From Gentiana macrophylla (Eukaryota; Streptophyta; Magnoliopsida; Gentianales; Gentianaceae): a stretch of 64,000 nucleotides of DNA. Position 1 is the stretch's first letter; every line of letters begins with the position of its first letter. Of this stretch, positions 10,991 through 22,107 are shown one piece after another. The notes beneath the pieces were generated by a model. That model made no database searches. It was not told where the DNA came from and worked only from the letters and a program-made list of their open reading frames with translations. Position numbers and translations under genes: made by a program. The stretch spans positions 1,428,501-1,492,500 of the forward strand of contig CM047806.1 in the NCBI GenBank assembly GCA_026214975.1. Reading direction: 5' to 3'.

Positions 10991-11876
10991 AAAGGAGTTT
11001 CCCTCATTGTGATTTTTCGCGACGTCCCGAGTGCCCGTAGAGCCGCGGAAGGTGATCCGGCCAGATGGCCTGCTTTCTCACCAGGCTCTTCTTCAACACA
11101 CTTAGGACTGTTTGTTGGCATTTTCGGCTTGCCCATTTCCTGCGGGTAGCACACGGATGATTGCCAATGTTTAACATTGTTCTCCTCACGAGAATCTGTC
11201 CGAATTCGTCTCGAATTGAGGTCCGTGATCGGAAACCATCACTCTTGGAACACCAAATCTTGTCCATATTTGATCGAGCAAAAAGTATGTTATGTCCCTG
11301 GTATTGGTTTTTACCAAGGCCTTAGCCTCGACCCATTTAGTAAAATAATCCACCGCGATGACGACCACGTATTCGCAAACCCCGAGCGACCATTCTTCAA
11401 GGGTCCGATGAGGTCGATCGCCCACATGTCGAAAGGCCGGCAAACTACCACTATGCTTTGTTCGACCGAGGGTAGCTGGGGGATACTTGCGAACCTCGGC
11501 AAGCATCACATGCTCGTATAAGATTTGGCGTCTTACGCTAATTTCGCCAATAATATCCGGCTAAAGTACCTTCGTGCTAGTGTTCGATTGGAGAGATGGC
11601 GCGCACATTCCTCATGTAGCTCTGTTAGGATTCCCGTTACCTCCTCAGGTCGTGCGCATCACGAAGGGGTTTCGAGAATGAATGACGGTAAAGCACGTCG
11701 TCCATAATCGTATATCTTGCGCCCCTTCTTACTAAGGCCTTAGCTTTGCAAGGGTCGGCCGGGAAGCTCTCTAACTCAATATAAGACTTCATGATGTCGA
11801 CCCAACAAGTGTTACTGGGTTGGAAATCCATGATCTCGTCCTGGGAGATGGCGGGTTCCGATAGGTGTTCGACCAT
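10990..11876 (-). pseudogene. Integrase of the Tat/Retand-type element
   Basis: On the minus strand the core reads VVVIAVDYFTKWVEAKAL, then FLLDQIWTRFGVPRVMV and SDHGPQF, so both core Asp motifs are visible. The third part (KMPTNSPK-like, near 11110) is shifted. Upstream frames at 11876-11637 (ARYTIMDDVLYRHSFSKPL) match the zinc-finger-proximal region of gypsy integrases. Frameshifts separate all pieces, so no functional integrase is encoded as written. Confidence 0.85.
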
Positions 11877-11999
11877 GATGCTTGAATCGCACGACGCGTC
11901 TTCGCTGGTTAATTTGGATAAGTAGTCTGCCTCTATGATTGTCCTCTCGAGGATGTTTTTGAATTGACAATATGTGAAGTCGCTTTGAGTCTTTTGACG

Positions 12000-12600
12000 A
12001 GGTTAATATACCTTTGTAAAATTTACGCAATGAATGCCAAATGACCCATTGATTTGATTCACCACCAACCGTGAGTCGCAAAATACTTGTATATTTTCGA
12101 CTTTCATGGCTTTGGCGAGTTTCAACCCAAAGAATGACGGCCTCGTATTCGCCTGGTTGTTAGAGGCGATGAAATCAAATCTCGAGCTCTGCTCAATTTC
12201 TTCCGATGTGCCCGGTTCTAACAGGATTATTCCCGCGCCACACCCTTTGTGATTAGCGGAGCCATCAACGTAGAGTCGCCAGCGGATTTGGGCCTGATAG
12301 GCTCGTCCTCTATGGTGACCCTATCTTGGTCGCGTTCGGAGCAGAGCCGCTCTTTCACCTCTTCGTTGAAGCTTGTTTCGCTTATGAAATCTGGGAGAGC
12401 CTGGCCTTTACACCTTCCGGGGCTCATATCGGATATCGAACTCGATAAGCTCGATGGCCCATCGAGACAATCGACCGACAGTCCGTTTGTGAAGAACTGT
12501 CTTAGCGATGCATTTGATAATACTACGATGGTGTGCGATGAAAAGTAAGCCCTTAATTTGCGGGCGCTATAACAACACAATAAGCCAACTTTTCTATATT
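12000..12600 (-). pseudogene. RNase H and tether of the Tat/Retand-type element
   Basis: The minus-strand frames give SARKLRAYFSSHTIVVLSN and GQALPDFISE, the typical end of gypsy RT/RNase H with 'ALADFI'. They then give RLYVDGSANHKGCGAGIIL at about 12280-12225, a second RNase H-like domain with the YVDGS start. A further fragment near 12100 reads KLAKAMKVENIQVFCDS after a shift. A downstream second RNase H is a known mark of Tat-clade elements and supports the lineage call. Confidence 0.75.
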
Positions 12601-12649
12601 AAAATAACGACTTTCAACGGGCTTAGAGCTTTGGAAACATAAAAAGCGG

Positions 12650-13520
12650 CCTCGCGAGCCTTCCTCCTCTTTTACAAGTCTTCGCGCTACTCTACGGCCC
12701 TATCTCGAGGTCGCCAAATATAAAAGCAGTATCCCGAGCCTCGGGTCAAGTTAGCAACGGCGGTCTTGACAAGTATTCTTTGAGGTCTTTAAATGCCTGG
12801 AGCATTCCATTTGTCAAAGGAAGGTATCGACCCTTTCGAATTTTGAAGAAAGGCAGACTTCTTTCTGCAGATTTCGAGACAAACCTACCCAGAGCTGTGA
12901 TCCTGCCGTTGAGCCGCTGTACTTCTTTAATACTGGTAGGCTCGCTCATGTTGACCAGGGCCTCGATTTTTTCGGGATTTGCCTCGATCCCCCTTTGACT
13001 TACCATAAAGCCCAGAAATTTCCTGCTGGACCCCAAAAGTGCATTTTGTAGGGTTTAGTTTCATTGAGTGATTCTTCACGTTTGCAAAGGTTTCGCGAAG
13101 GTCCTCCAGGTGATCTTGGCGACTTGATTTCACGACCATGTCATCAATGTAGGCCTCCATGTTCTTGCCTATCTGCGTGCTAAAAACTCTGTTTACCATT
13201 CTCTGATAGGTTGAGCCTGCGTTCTTTAGGCCAAACGGCATCATCTCATAGTAATATAGCCCGCCGGCGGCCCTGAAGGCCGTCAGCTCCTTATCTTCAT
13301 CGGCCATTTTGACCTGGTGGTAGCCGGAATAGGCGTCCAGAAAGCTTAAGGTTTCAAAACCCGCGATCCCATCCACCATTTTATCGATTCGAGGGAGCGC
13401 GTAGGGGTCCTTGGGGCAAGCTTTGTTTAGATCGGTGAAGTCGACGCACATCCGCCACTTGCCGTTGTGTTTTTCACCATTACTACATTTGCCACCCGGG
13501 TGGGATATTGAAGCTCTTTG
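12650..13520 (-). pseudogene. Reverse transcriptase of the Tat/Retand-type element
   Basis: The longest good frame (13451-12927) starts MCVDFTDLNKACPKDPYALP and contains LSFLDAYSGYHQVKMA, YYEMMPFGLKNAGSTYQRMV and the catalytic box EAYIDDMVVKS (YIDD intact). It shifts near 12990 into GFMVSQRGIEANPEKIEAL and SIKEVQRLNGRITALGRFVS, the gypsy RT connection domain. One or two frameshifts would silence it. Confidence 0.9.
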
Positions 13521-14440
13521 ATTATGCTGCTTTGCTAAAAGTTTCTCGACCTCAATTTTATTGCGACCTCCTTTTCAGAGAAATTGACGCGCCTTTGTTG
13601 TATTGGCCTGAAGTTGGGATCGACACTCAGGTTATGCAAGGCGACCTCCGATTCCACACCTCTCATATCAGTTACCTCCCAGGCGAATGCGTCCAAGTTT
13701 GCTTTCAGAAGCTCGATCAGTTCCTCCCTTTCTTCCTCGGTAGTCCTCGATCCTATTTTTATCTTTTGATCGGGATATTTGTCGTTTATTATAACCTCGA
13801 TCAACTCGTCTTCGGCAGTGAAGTCGGGCTCGTCCCGAACTTGCAATGTTTCTACCTCTACGGCCTTCTCCGGGATTTCTTTCATCATAGCAATCTGATC
13901 CGTAGCCGTGTTAAGACCATCCAGTCGGGGTCGCTTAGAATCGACCCTGTTTTTGGTCATATAGTCGAGGAAAGCTCCAGGTCGGCTGATGGCGACCCCA
14001 ACTTCTTCCCCTACGTGAAATTTGACCCGTTGGTTGGGAACGGACGCCACCATTTGGAACTTCTTCATAGCTGGGATTCCCAAAATCATGTTGTAGTAAG
14101 AGGCCAGGTCGATTACCAAGAAAGTTATTATCTCCGTTCTCACGAGGGCTCATAGTCGCCCAAAATGATATTGAGAGTCGATCGTGCCTTTGACCCGTCT
14201 TGTGTCGTTGGTAAAACCTTCGAGGACCCCAAGGTAGGGTTTTAACTTGGCCTCCCGAATCCGATCTGCTTTTAAGCGATCGAAATAGATGACGTCGCGG
14301 CACCCACGTGTCGACCATTACTCGGTTGACGCCGTGCTTGTCGTTCACCCCCACCTTTAGAATGAGGGGTATCTCCATAGGCCACCGATCGTTGTCACCG
14401 CGCTTTTGTGAATATGATTCCTTCTCATTCTCTCCCAACA
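13521..14440 (-). pseudogene. Aspartic protease and linker of the Tat/Retand-type element
   Basis: The protease active-site area at about 14320-14280 reads RVMVDTWVPRRHLF where the family has RV.VDTGASADILF, so the Gly is displaced by a frame change. The downstream flap and end YYNMILGIPAMKK (14090-14050) is clear. The following acidic linker (KIGSRTTEEEREELIELLKA, then FAWEVTDMRGV) leads into RT and is typical of the segment before the gypsy RT. Confidence 0.75.
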
Positions 14441-14689
14441 CAATCTGCTTTTTAAGTCGCGGGTATTGATTTGATTTATCCGAGATTTCGATTGATGGTT
14501 CTTTGGGAATATTCCGTGGATGACTGAACCTCTCTCTCGATAGACGCGAGGTTGGCGTCCCGACCGGGAGTGTTGTTCCCCTCGCGTTTATATTTATTGG
14601 CTGGTCCTCACGGATCGGCCTTTCTATCTCGCGCCTCGGGTGAAGCATTCATCGGTGATGTGGCCATGGTCCTTGTGATAGTCGCGAGA

Positions 14690-15390
14690 TTTGGATTTAT
14701 CGCGGCTATCGGGATCGCCTCATAGGCTTTGGTTTGTCGAAATGTTCACGAATTTCAAACAATGTTTGGGATGCTTTGGTGTTGGCGGGGTAAAATTATC
14801 CTCGCTAAATTTGTACGGCTTCTTTACCTCACGATCGCGATTAGTATCTCGTCCCTTTTCCTTTTACGGTCATCTACGCGATCCTCCTTCGCGAACGTGG
14901 CTCTCGTCTTAGGCTTTGCTTTCCCCTGAGATGGCGCCTCGGCGACCCCCATCATTCTCGCCCTTTCTAACATCTCCCGAGACCCGCTTTGGGGGCATGC
15001 AGATTGAATTCGATTTTCATCGGGCCTTTGGCGATTCCGGTGAGGAAACATGTTATGACCACATCGTGCTGGAATGTTCCTTGTTTGATCATATATTACG
15101 ACGAACCACTCGTAATACTCTTTTCCGGATTCATGCCTCCCCCATACGAACCTCATATAGGTCCTCAATGGTTTTCTTTGGCACGCTTGCCGATTCAAAC
15201 TCTCGACAAACTTTTCCGACAAATCCTCCCAACTTTCAAGCGAGCGCGAGAAGCCCGGCGTATCCAGGACGCAGACCTCTATCCTGCATCTTTGCCAACC
15301 AATGCGATGCACCAGGCGGATTTATTTTGTGTAGCAAGGGTGATGCGACCACTGAACGCGCGTGAGCCGATCGTTTGGGCATGAATTTCC
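14690..15390 (-). pseudogene. Gag capsid fragment of the Tat/Retand-type element
   Basis: The minus-strand frame 15312-14824 includes SLESWEDLSEKFVESLNRQ and GKEYYEWFVVIYDQTRNIP, the retrotransposon gag capsid pattern ('SW..L...F...F'). Several frames are needed to follow it. The stretch 15400-16457 is the gag N-terminal and leader region, rich in Arg/Glu codons in mixed frames, and gives no reliable domain. Confidence 0.7.
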
Positions 15391-16457
15391 ATTGTAATAG
15401 TTGTAATCGGGATAACTAACCTTTTCTCTGGGGAGGCAATGTTTGGTAATCCTTTAGCGAGTACGTCGATCCCGAAATTGGGGCGACTTTCTCGACGGGC
15501 CTCGACTTTTTAATTCTCGCAAGCTTTTTCTCATTACCTCCATCTGTTCCGCCAAAATAGGGTCGATTCTGGTCGCGATCGCTTTGCGTGTCGCTCGCTC
15601 CGTTCTACGCTCGATTCCCTATGATCTCGTGATCCTCTTGGCGGGCCCTCTTTTCCCTCGATAATTATCGTGCATCTTGTGCGTGTCTATCTGCTGGATG
15701 GGCATCTCTTCTCTAGGAAGGTTTGAGACGACTTGGGGCGAGGCCTTGTCCTTCTCACCCAACCTATTAAACGCGGACCCTTTGTCGATCCTCTTTCCTT
15801 TTTGATGGTCGCGATCTTGGGGGCCGAGGTTCGTGGAATTTCTTTCCTCGGTCCATAGCGACTGAAGAGTGCACGCTCTCTCTACGTCGATCTGCTTGAA
15901 TTTGGCTCTGGCGGCCTGATGCTCATGACCGCAAGAGGGATTTCGTTTCGGGAGGATTTTGGGGTCGAATCGTCATAGGGGCTCGCCCCAGCCACCAGCG
16001 GGAATTGGTGAGATACATAGTTTCAAATGCACTGGCGTATTCCTCATTTCGCGACCTCTGGGTCCTCCCAAGCCCGGTTGTATTTCGGGATTGATCTTTG
16101 GCTTTGCTGTGACTTCTCTCTGAGTTCCATCCAGGGCAACAACACCTCTTTCGACTTGGTTTTTGATTAATGACATTTCGGCGTCGCTAGGTGCTAAGAC
16201 CCCTCTCTCGGGATCCTTCTCTTCTGCGGGGGAGATTGTCTAGCGTTTCTCCTGCGCTTCCCCACGAGCTTGATGTAGCATAGTACCTTTGCGGGGGGTT
16301 TGGGGTGTTAGGTGTCCTTTACTTCCGGCCATCTCTGCGGGGTGGCTTTTTGAGCGATTTCTTTGGTAAAGGGAAGAAATAAAGGCAGTTTGAGGACTTT
16401 CTTTGTAAGATTATCTCCTCCTTGATAAGAGTTCTAGGTGATTTTTTACACAATCGC

Positions 16458-16478
16458 TTTCCCGGTAACGGAGCCAAC
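16458..16478 (-). promoter_or_regulatory. Primer binding site of the Tat/Retand-type element
   Basis: Next to the LTR at 16479, the minus strand reads TTGGCTCCGTTACCGGGAA. This resembles the TGGCGCCGTTGCCGGGGA site used by many plant gypsy elements (usually assigned to tRNA-Asp or tRNA-Arg). It fixes the element's orientation as minus. Confidence 0.7.
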
Positions 16479-17009
16479 TGAAGATGTCTAAATCGTCACG
16501 GGTGTCCTTGCGGTGTATAGATGGTGGATATCTGGCTGTATTTAAGGTGTGGTGTTACTCCGGCGGGTGGTGGTATGGAGAGAGTTAGAATGGAGAGAGC
16601 TTTGGCTTGCAAGTATAGTGTGTATTTCATATATCTCATCCTCTTCTAGTTTACAATGACCACCCCTTTTATAGAGGGGGGTAACTTAGGGAATAAGTAA
16701 TCTATTAGACATTCCACTAACAGATAGGTTTAACTTAGATATTTAAGTAAGACGAAATATCTAAGATACAAGTGGGGAAAAGATCTTGATCAACCGGCGG
16801 CCATCTCTCTGAGGTCGCAAAGAGCAAGCCTTTTCTGCCTCCTCGTCCCTTGGCGCCCTTTCTTGACTTGCACTGGGCCGCAAAAGCCTTGGTCGCGGCG
16901 AGGTGAGACACACGATGGCCGCCTCTTGCGATCTCTTCTGTCATGCCGGAGGATGGCCGCAGTGGGTTGTCTCCCACTGTTGAGGTGGTGGAATTATTTA
17001 TATCCATCA
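16479..17009 (-). repeat. 5' LTR of Tat/Retand-type element
   Basis: The 531-bp LTR is the partner of 3949-4474. The minus strand carries CTCTATAAAAGGGG at about 16664-16677, the likely promoter for gag-pol. The same motif occurs in the other LTR at about 4133-4146. Confidence 0.92.
16664..16677 (-). promoter_or_regulatory. TATA box in 5' LTR of Tat/Retand-type element
   Basis: CTATAAAAGGGG on the minus strand points into the PBS and gag. Its placement fits a U3/R boundary about 185 bp before the LTR end. Confidence 0.55.
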
Positions 17010-17901
17010 CAAAGTTTGCCTTGAAAAACTTGGGACCAATGTCATATTTCTTGGGAATGCAAGTTGTCAGAGATACATCAGGCCTATATCTAACTTAGAC
17101 TCAATATGCCACTCAACTTCTGTCTAGATTGGGATGCAGCTCTCTCAAGTCCTGTCCAACTCCTATAGTACCTGGTAAGAAGCTTGAAGAAGAACCAGGG
17201 GAAGTGTTCAGAAATGTGACTTTGTACAGAAGTGCATTAGGTGGCTTACAATACTTGACCTGCATCAGACCAGACATCACTTTTGCTATGAATTATCTGA
17301 GCCAATTCATGCAGACACCACATTTGGAGCATTGGAAGGCAGTCAAAAGACTCTTGAGATATATCATTGGCACTTTGACACATGGCTTACACTTTAAACC
17401 AGGTGCCTGTCTTAACCTTACTGGTTTCTCTGATACAGATTGAGGGGTCTCCACAATTGACAGAAAATCAGTTGGAGGATATTGTGTTTATCTTGGTGAA
17501 TCCTTAATATCTTGGAGTTCTAAGAAGCAAGGGGTTGTATCCAGATCCAATTCTGAATCATAATATAGAGCTTTAGCTGATCTAACAGCTGAAATCAAGT
17601 GGATCATGCAGTTGCTATCTGAAATTTGTGTTAAAGTGCAGGGTATCCCAACAGTTTGGTGTGACAATACCAGTGAATCCTACTTGTCCCAAAATCCAGT
17701 CTATCATGCCAGAACTAAACACATAGAGATTGATGTGCATTTTGTAAGTAATGAAGTGATGTCAAACAAGTTGAAAGTGTGCTACATTCCATCTGCAGAT
17801 CAGATATCAGACTGTCTAACTAAACCTTTGACACCATCTCTGTTTCAGGGCTTTAAGACCAAACTCAATGTGGTCTCCCCACCCTTGAGTTTGAGGGGGT
17901 G
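17010..17901 (+). pseudogene. Copia element A: RT end, RNase H and polypurine tract
   Basis: After the CAAAG duplication the copia A reading resumes with FALKNLGPMSYFLGMQVV. It continues through LYRSALGGLQYLTCIRPDI, LSQFMQTPHLEHWKAVKRLL and the RNase H motifs [21 protein letters not shown] and HARTKHIEIDVHFV. In-frame stops lie near 17095, 17443 (DTD followed by TGA, Trp expected) and 17561. The frame ends LSLRGCVK, and GTTTGAGGGGGTG at 17889-17901 is the polypurine tract before the LTR. Confidence 0.88.
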
Positions 17902-18137
17902 TGTTAAGTAGTGATGTATGATGTGGCATGATCCTAGACCTACATCTTTTATTATGTGTTGTACGGATGAGATTATCTCCACTAGATATGCTCTAGGATC
18001 TAGATAAGGTTTGTTAGATTTAGTCTTTATCTTCAAGAAACTATTTCCATATATGTATGGCAAATGTAAGCCTGAAACATTAAGTTGAATGAACATCATC
18101 TTCTTCCAAATTTCAAGTATTCCTCTCTTTTGCAGCC
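17902..18137 (+). repeat. Copia element A 3' LTR (end approximate)
   Basis: It starts TGTTAAGTAGTG immediately after the polypurine tract. Its length (about 230 bp) is close to the 196/218-bp LTRs of the related copia C. The end is not fixed because a gag-like ATG follows directly at 18137 with no recognisable PBS and no identified TSD. Confidence 0.6.
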
Positions 18138-19350
18138 ATGGCCACTTCATCGGACCAGAGCCGTCCCTTGGGGGAGGCCTACTAGGCCTTGGCCGAGGGC
18201 CTCCTCCAAAATGCATTTTTAGGGCCCCTGATTTATATGTCATTCGTGAATAACGTACCTCATTTTTTACTTATCGTAAAATGTTTGTCATTACATTTTG
18301 GGTCACAACATATGACACACATGTTAAAATTTGTCATTGCAAATGACTTATTGATGGATCTTAATCTACTTTAATCTTTGATGATAAAATGTGTAGTAAG
18401 ATAAATTGTTTGTAGTGTGAAATATATCACTATAGATCACTTAAAATAAAAATTTAGGACCGAATGCTATTTAATTAAAGAAAAACAATCTTCACTGAAA
18501 TATATTTCTCATGGGTCATGGATTCTACTTCATTGTTATTCACATACGTATTTTTCATTTCGCCCGAAATTGAAACATTCATACACTTCAACTATCCAGC
18601 CTGTATTGAATATGTAGGGGAGATTGAGGCAATTTTTTTCTCTCATAATTATAAGGACAAATATTTTTTTTTCAAATTTTCTCTTGTAATATTTATAAGA
18701 TTTTTTTTTTGGTTCAGAATCGAATCTAGCCTAGTGATATCAACAATTGCACTTCCTAGTGAGAACCAAAGTTCGATTCGCATTCTGCCCCCGATATAAT
18801 AAAAATCTTCTTTTCCATTCTCAATTAAAAAAATTCATAATGTATTTAGTTTATTTATATATCTGATTTTTTCGTAGTGTAAAAGTACGAATACCCGAAA
18901 TTATTTTTGGCCTAGGGCCTAAAATTATACCGGGACGGCCATGCATCGGACTCCACTAGCTCACCTCGCTGGTCCTTCTCCAACCCAACACTCCGGCGAA
19001 CCAACTCGTTGCTTTAAATTCAGCCTCCCAAACGCCCATTAAGCTCACCAATTCGACCTACACAATCTGGAAATTGCAATTTACGAACCTCCTCTCAGAT
19101 TCAAACGCCGACACCCCCTCTAGGTTCAAGCCGCCACCTAATCTTCGGGCCGTTGTCGTATCCCTTGCGCTTCCGATCGTCCCGCTTCCTGCTCCCGATC
19201 TGATTTTTTTTTTCTTCCAATTTCCGTCCAATTGTCTGGTCCCAATTCGTTCCCTACTTCCGCTTCCAATTTCCCAATTCGCAAACCTCTCCTGCTCCCA
19301 GCTTTTCATTGGTGCTAAAGGCCCTCCGTTAATCGGCAGTTCACCCCTTT
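18137..19350 (+). pseudogene. Copia gag N-terminal remnant, split by a hAT-type MITE
   Basis: ATGGCCACTTCATCGGAC is cut at 18155 and resumes at 18944. After a shift it gives KLTNSTYTIWKLQFTNLL (about 19039-19092), matching the start of copia gag proteins ('KL...NY..W'). The rest is degraded and Pro-rich up to about 19350. Its position directly after an LTR suggests the start of another copy, or a tandem arrangement sharing the LTR. Confidence 0.5.
18156..18943. mobile_element. Non-autonomous hAT-type element (788 bp)
   Basis: The ends CAGAGCCGTCCC and GGGACGGCCATG form a 12-bp imperfect terminal inverted repeat (10 of 12). They are flanked by a perfect 8-bp duplication CATCGGAC (18148-18155 and 18944-18951), the size used by hAT transposases. 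The interior is AT-rich with no transposase frame. Confidence 0.88.
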
Positions 19351-19509
19351 TTTAATTTTTTTTTGTCAAAAAAAAAAAAAATTTAAACCACACCAAAAAA
19401 GAGAAAAACTTTTTTGGAGAGGGATTTTGAGGTGAAGTGTGACGGGTGAAACGATCAGAACCACACAGTTTAATGACAATGAAATTGTGTGGTGTGTATG
19501 TCTCAACAC

Positions 19510-19535
19510 GGTGTCTCCACACGTGTGGAGACACC
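19510..19535. repeat. Perfect 26-bp palindrome centred on ACGT
   Basis: The 13-base half GGTGTCTCCACAC is followed by its exact reverse complement. It lies in a stretch rich in GTGTGG/CCACAC motifs (about 19440-19545). The function is unknown. Confidence 0.85.
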
Positions 19536-19661
19536 ACACAAGTATTTCCCACCAAAAAAGGGCTCGTACAAACCAAAAAAAAAATGTTGTGCTTTGTTTT
19601 CCACAATGACAAAGGGTACTCAATGAGTCTCCTCCACTGCCACCACTACCCTTTTCTCTTT

Positions 19662-19832
19662 GAGTAATGATACGGGCACAACGGTTATACCATAATGAGT
19701 GAAACAACGGTAATTTGCACTGTTGATCATGTTAGATTTACATCTGATCAATTTAGACGCATTATTATCAACGATGCAGATCAACGCTGTGTCACTCGCT
19801 GTGACACAACCTTTATGCCCGTATCATTACTC
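19662..19832. mobile_element. MULE-like MITE (171 bp)
   Basis: The ends GAGTAATGATACGGGCA and TGCCCGTATCATTACTC form a perfect 17-bp inverted repeat. They are flanked by a perfect 9-bp duplication TTTCTCTTT (19653-19661 and 19833-19841), typical of Mutator-like transposition. It has no coding capacity. Confidence 0.88.
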
Positions 19833-19841
19833 TTTCTCTTT

Positions 19842-20300
19842 TTTTGTGTTTGTTTCAACTAGGGTATAATCCTCCATTTCATTTGTTTTTTAATTAGGGT
19901 GCGACTCTCCCTACCTTTTATACGGTTTTGTCTCACCCATGTGTTGGTTGCACGAATGACCACACATTTAAAATTTTCTTTTTTATCCCTTTTTTATTCT
20001 TTTTTATCCCTTTTTACTTCCCTCCGAGTATTCATTTTTTTATGACTCCTCTACATTTTAGAGTCATCCAACTATCGTATTGTTTTTAGGGTATATCCCT
20101 CTGCCTATTTCCTATGATCTATTCTCCTGATTGTTCCCTCCTTTTCTCTACCTCCAGCTTTTTGAGTCACCCCTTGCAAATTCCAGCAAAGCAGTATCGT
20201 GTTGTGACACAGTTGTTGCCGTTCCTTTGGGAGAAGCTTGTTGCCGACATCAGCAAGTCAATCTTCATGTTTATTGCATTACAATGAGATTGTGGGGGCG
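19842..20300. other. AT-rich stretch with a possible decayed copia RNase H tail
   Basis: There is no reliable gene. The part at about 20140-20295 ends in TTGTGGGGGCG just before a TGTTAG-starting segment, like a polypurine tract before an LTR. Translations only weakly recall a copia RNase H end. Confidence 0.3.
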
Positions 20301-20447
20301 TGTTAGGATAATATTATTATTATAGTATTTACCATAAATATTATTGTAGTAACTTATTGACTAAGTCAGTGAATTATATATATTTGTACTTTCTTCATTC
20401 AGTTGAATGAATGCAATACAATTACTTTTACCATTATTCTATCAACA
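20301..20447 (+). repeat. Short LTR-like segment
   Basis: It begins TGTTAGGATAATATT directly after GTGGGGGCG and ends TTCTATCAACA. It also contains a TTCATTCAGTTGAATGAA inverted motif. No target duplication was found, so this could be the 3' LTR of a decayed copia element or chance. Confidence 0.4.
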
Positions 20448-21275
20448 ACTACGTACTTTACCTACTTAGGAGTTTTAGCTATAAATAGATATGATGTATA
20501 GTAAATTAGTATTGAATAAAATGTATGCTTGTTCAAAGCTTGTAAATTCCTCTATATTCCTACGAGTTTGCATGCAATTAGTCTTGATTTCATTCCTAAT
20601 TCGTTTTCTAAACGGGGTTTTCAACTTAGCGTGAGTGTTACAAAGCATTTAAAGTATTTAATTTGGTCATTTAGATTTATACGGACATGTCAAAGAACCA
20701 AACATAGAACGCAATGACACGAGAGTGTTCAGTTAGCTAAATTGAAAATTTCATCTGTAATTTGATCAAGAACATCATTGGTAAGTTTTATAGGTTAAGT
20801 CCACTTACTTTTGGAAATTTGTTGGGGTGAATTAGTAGTTAACCGGTTCATAATTAATCTTGGCTACTCCATTAAATTATTGTTCTAGAGTTATTTTCAT
20901 TATTTGCTTTCTTAAGTTAATATTTTACTAATCATAGTCGTACCTTGCATTCACCAAAACTAAGAATTACATACCTTAGGAATTAACTTGGCTCATGACG
21001 GAGAGAGGCAGCGCTTAAACCTGTTGGTTTCTTTAATAGGGTGTGTTTCTTTCGTCTCCAGAAAAAAAAACAAAAAAAAAAAAAAAAAAAATAAAACAAA
21101 ACAAAACAAAAAAAAACAAAAAAACAAAGATAACTTTGGTACTTGACCAACTCCCTATGGAGACGACATTATATTACTCACCTATATACTACACTACGAT
21201 TTAGTATATTTGCTAGTAATTCATGCTGAAGAAAATTATCATCTAGTCTTCGGTGCCGTTGTCAAGGATTTGAGT
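20448..21275 (+). repeat. Decayed gypsy LTR end and primer binding site
   Basis: The segment ending TCTTCGGTGCCGTTGTCAAGG (about 21247-21267) resembles the TTGGCGCCGTTGCCGGGG site that follows Athila/Tat-type LTRs. Just before it, CTCCCTATGGAGACGAC and the AT-rich tail recall the conserved 3' part of such LTRs. A poly-A-rich tract lies at 21060-21125. No partner LTR was found. Confidence 0.4.
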
Positions 21276-21448
21276 AGATATATTGTACATTACCGAAGTT
21301 CTTAGTGTTAGAATCAAACGCTTACCACTATGCTAAAATCAATTAATATTAGCAAATGTGCTATTATATTTGATGTTAGAAAATGTGCTATTACATTTCC
21401 TTGTAACAACACAGTTTTTCAGTGTTTCGGTCGAATCCTCTTACATAG

Positions 21449-22107
21449 GGTTGTAAGCGAGCCGAGCTATCTCGTCGTGATCGACTTAATCCAAAATTCG
21501 AATCGACCTGGCTCAAATCAGCTCAAACTCGAAATCGACTCGACTCGATGATTAAATTAACGATACTCGAGCAATGCAATACTAGACTCGATTACTTGCG
21601 AGCAAGCTTGAATACATATTTTTATATATATACACACACACAATAAAAAAGCATGTTTGTATGTTTATACATGTATACATACATATATGTTATTATTAGA
21701 TATGTATATGTATCTTTATATTTATAGTCAATGTATAAAATGTTAAAGTTTGAATTGATTTTATATAATTTGTATCTTATGGTTTATCAGGCATTCTGCA
21801 TTAAATACATTGTTTGGTACATAATAAAATATTATTTTCTTCTTCTTTAATATAAAATACCATATAGTATTTGGTTGAAAATGACATATTTTGTTATTAT
21901 CAAGTGATAATTAAATTCTTTTTTATTTAAGTTTCGAACTTGATAAATTCGATGAAAAACTCGAGCTTGGCTTGAGTTATTAAAAATTCATTGAATCTCG
22001 GCTCGGGCTCGAGTTTGAAATACTCGTGTTCGAACTAGAGTTCGAGAATATTTTAAACTGCTTCACTCGTTTAGAGCAATACTCGATTTGACTCGACTCG
22101 TTTACAT
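21449..22107. repeat. hAT-like dispersed repeat with CGAGCCGAGC/GACTCGACTCG ends
   Basis: The left end TTGTAAGCGAGCCGAGC and right end GACTCGACTCGTTTACATC are imperfect inverted repeats of the 'GTAAACGAGCCGAGC' type common in plant hAT MITEs. Many TCGA-rich motifs lie inside both ends. No clear 8-bp duplication was found. Confidence 0.5.

Larger units (their letters stand above)
3949..17009 (-). mobile_element. Complete Tat/Retand-type gypsy retrotransposon with antisense genes
   Basis: The 13,061-bp element is bounded by LTRs starting TGAAGATGTC and ending ATATCCATCA on the plus strand, with a perfect CAAAG duplication (3944-3948 and 17010-17014). The coding strand is minus: PBS at 16458-16478, then gag, protease, RT, RNase H and integrase between about 15.4 and 10.9 kb, and a polypurine tract beside the LTR at 4474. 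About 6 kb lies between integrase and the 3' LTR. It holds plus-strand gene-like ORFs and a tandem repeat. Extra antisense ORFs after integrase are known from the Tat clade (Retand, Grande); the clade call is inferred from this layout and the RT/RH style. The polyprotein is broken many times. Confidence 0.88.

Noticed and set aside
13508..14155. 215-codon plus-strand frame opposite to the protease/RT linker
   Set aside because: It is the reverse-strand shadow of clear gag-pol coding sequence and has no TATA box or domain of its own, unlike the two antisense units at 5.4-10.4 kb.
19352..19707. Minus-strand frames of 86 and 113 codons
   Set aside because: They cover A/T runs, the palindrome and the MULE-like MITE end; hydrophobic strings come from poly-T translation.
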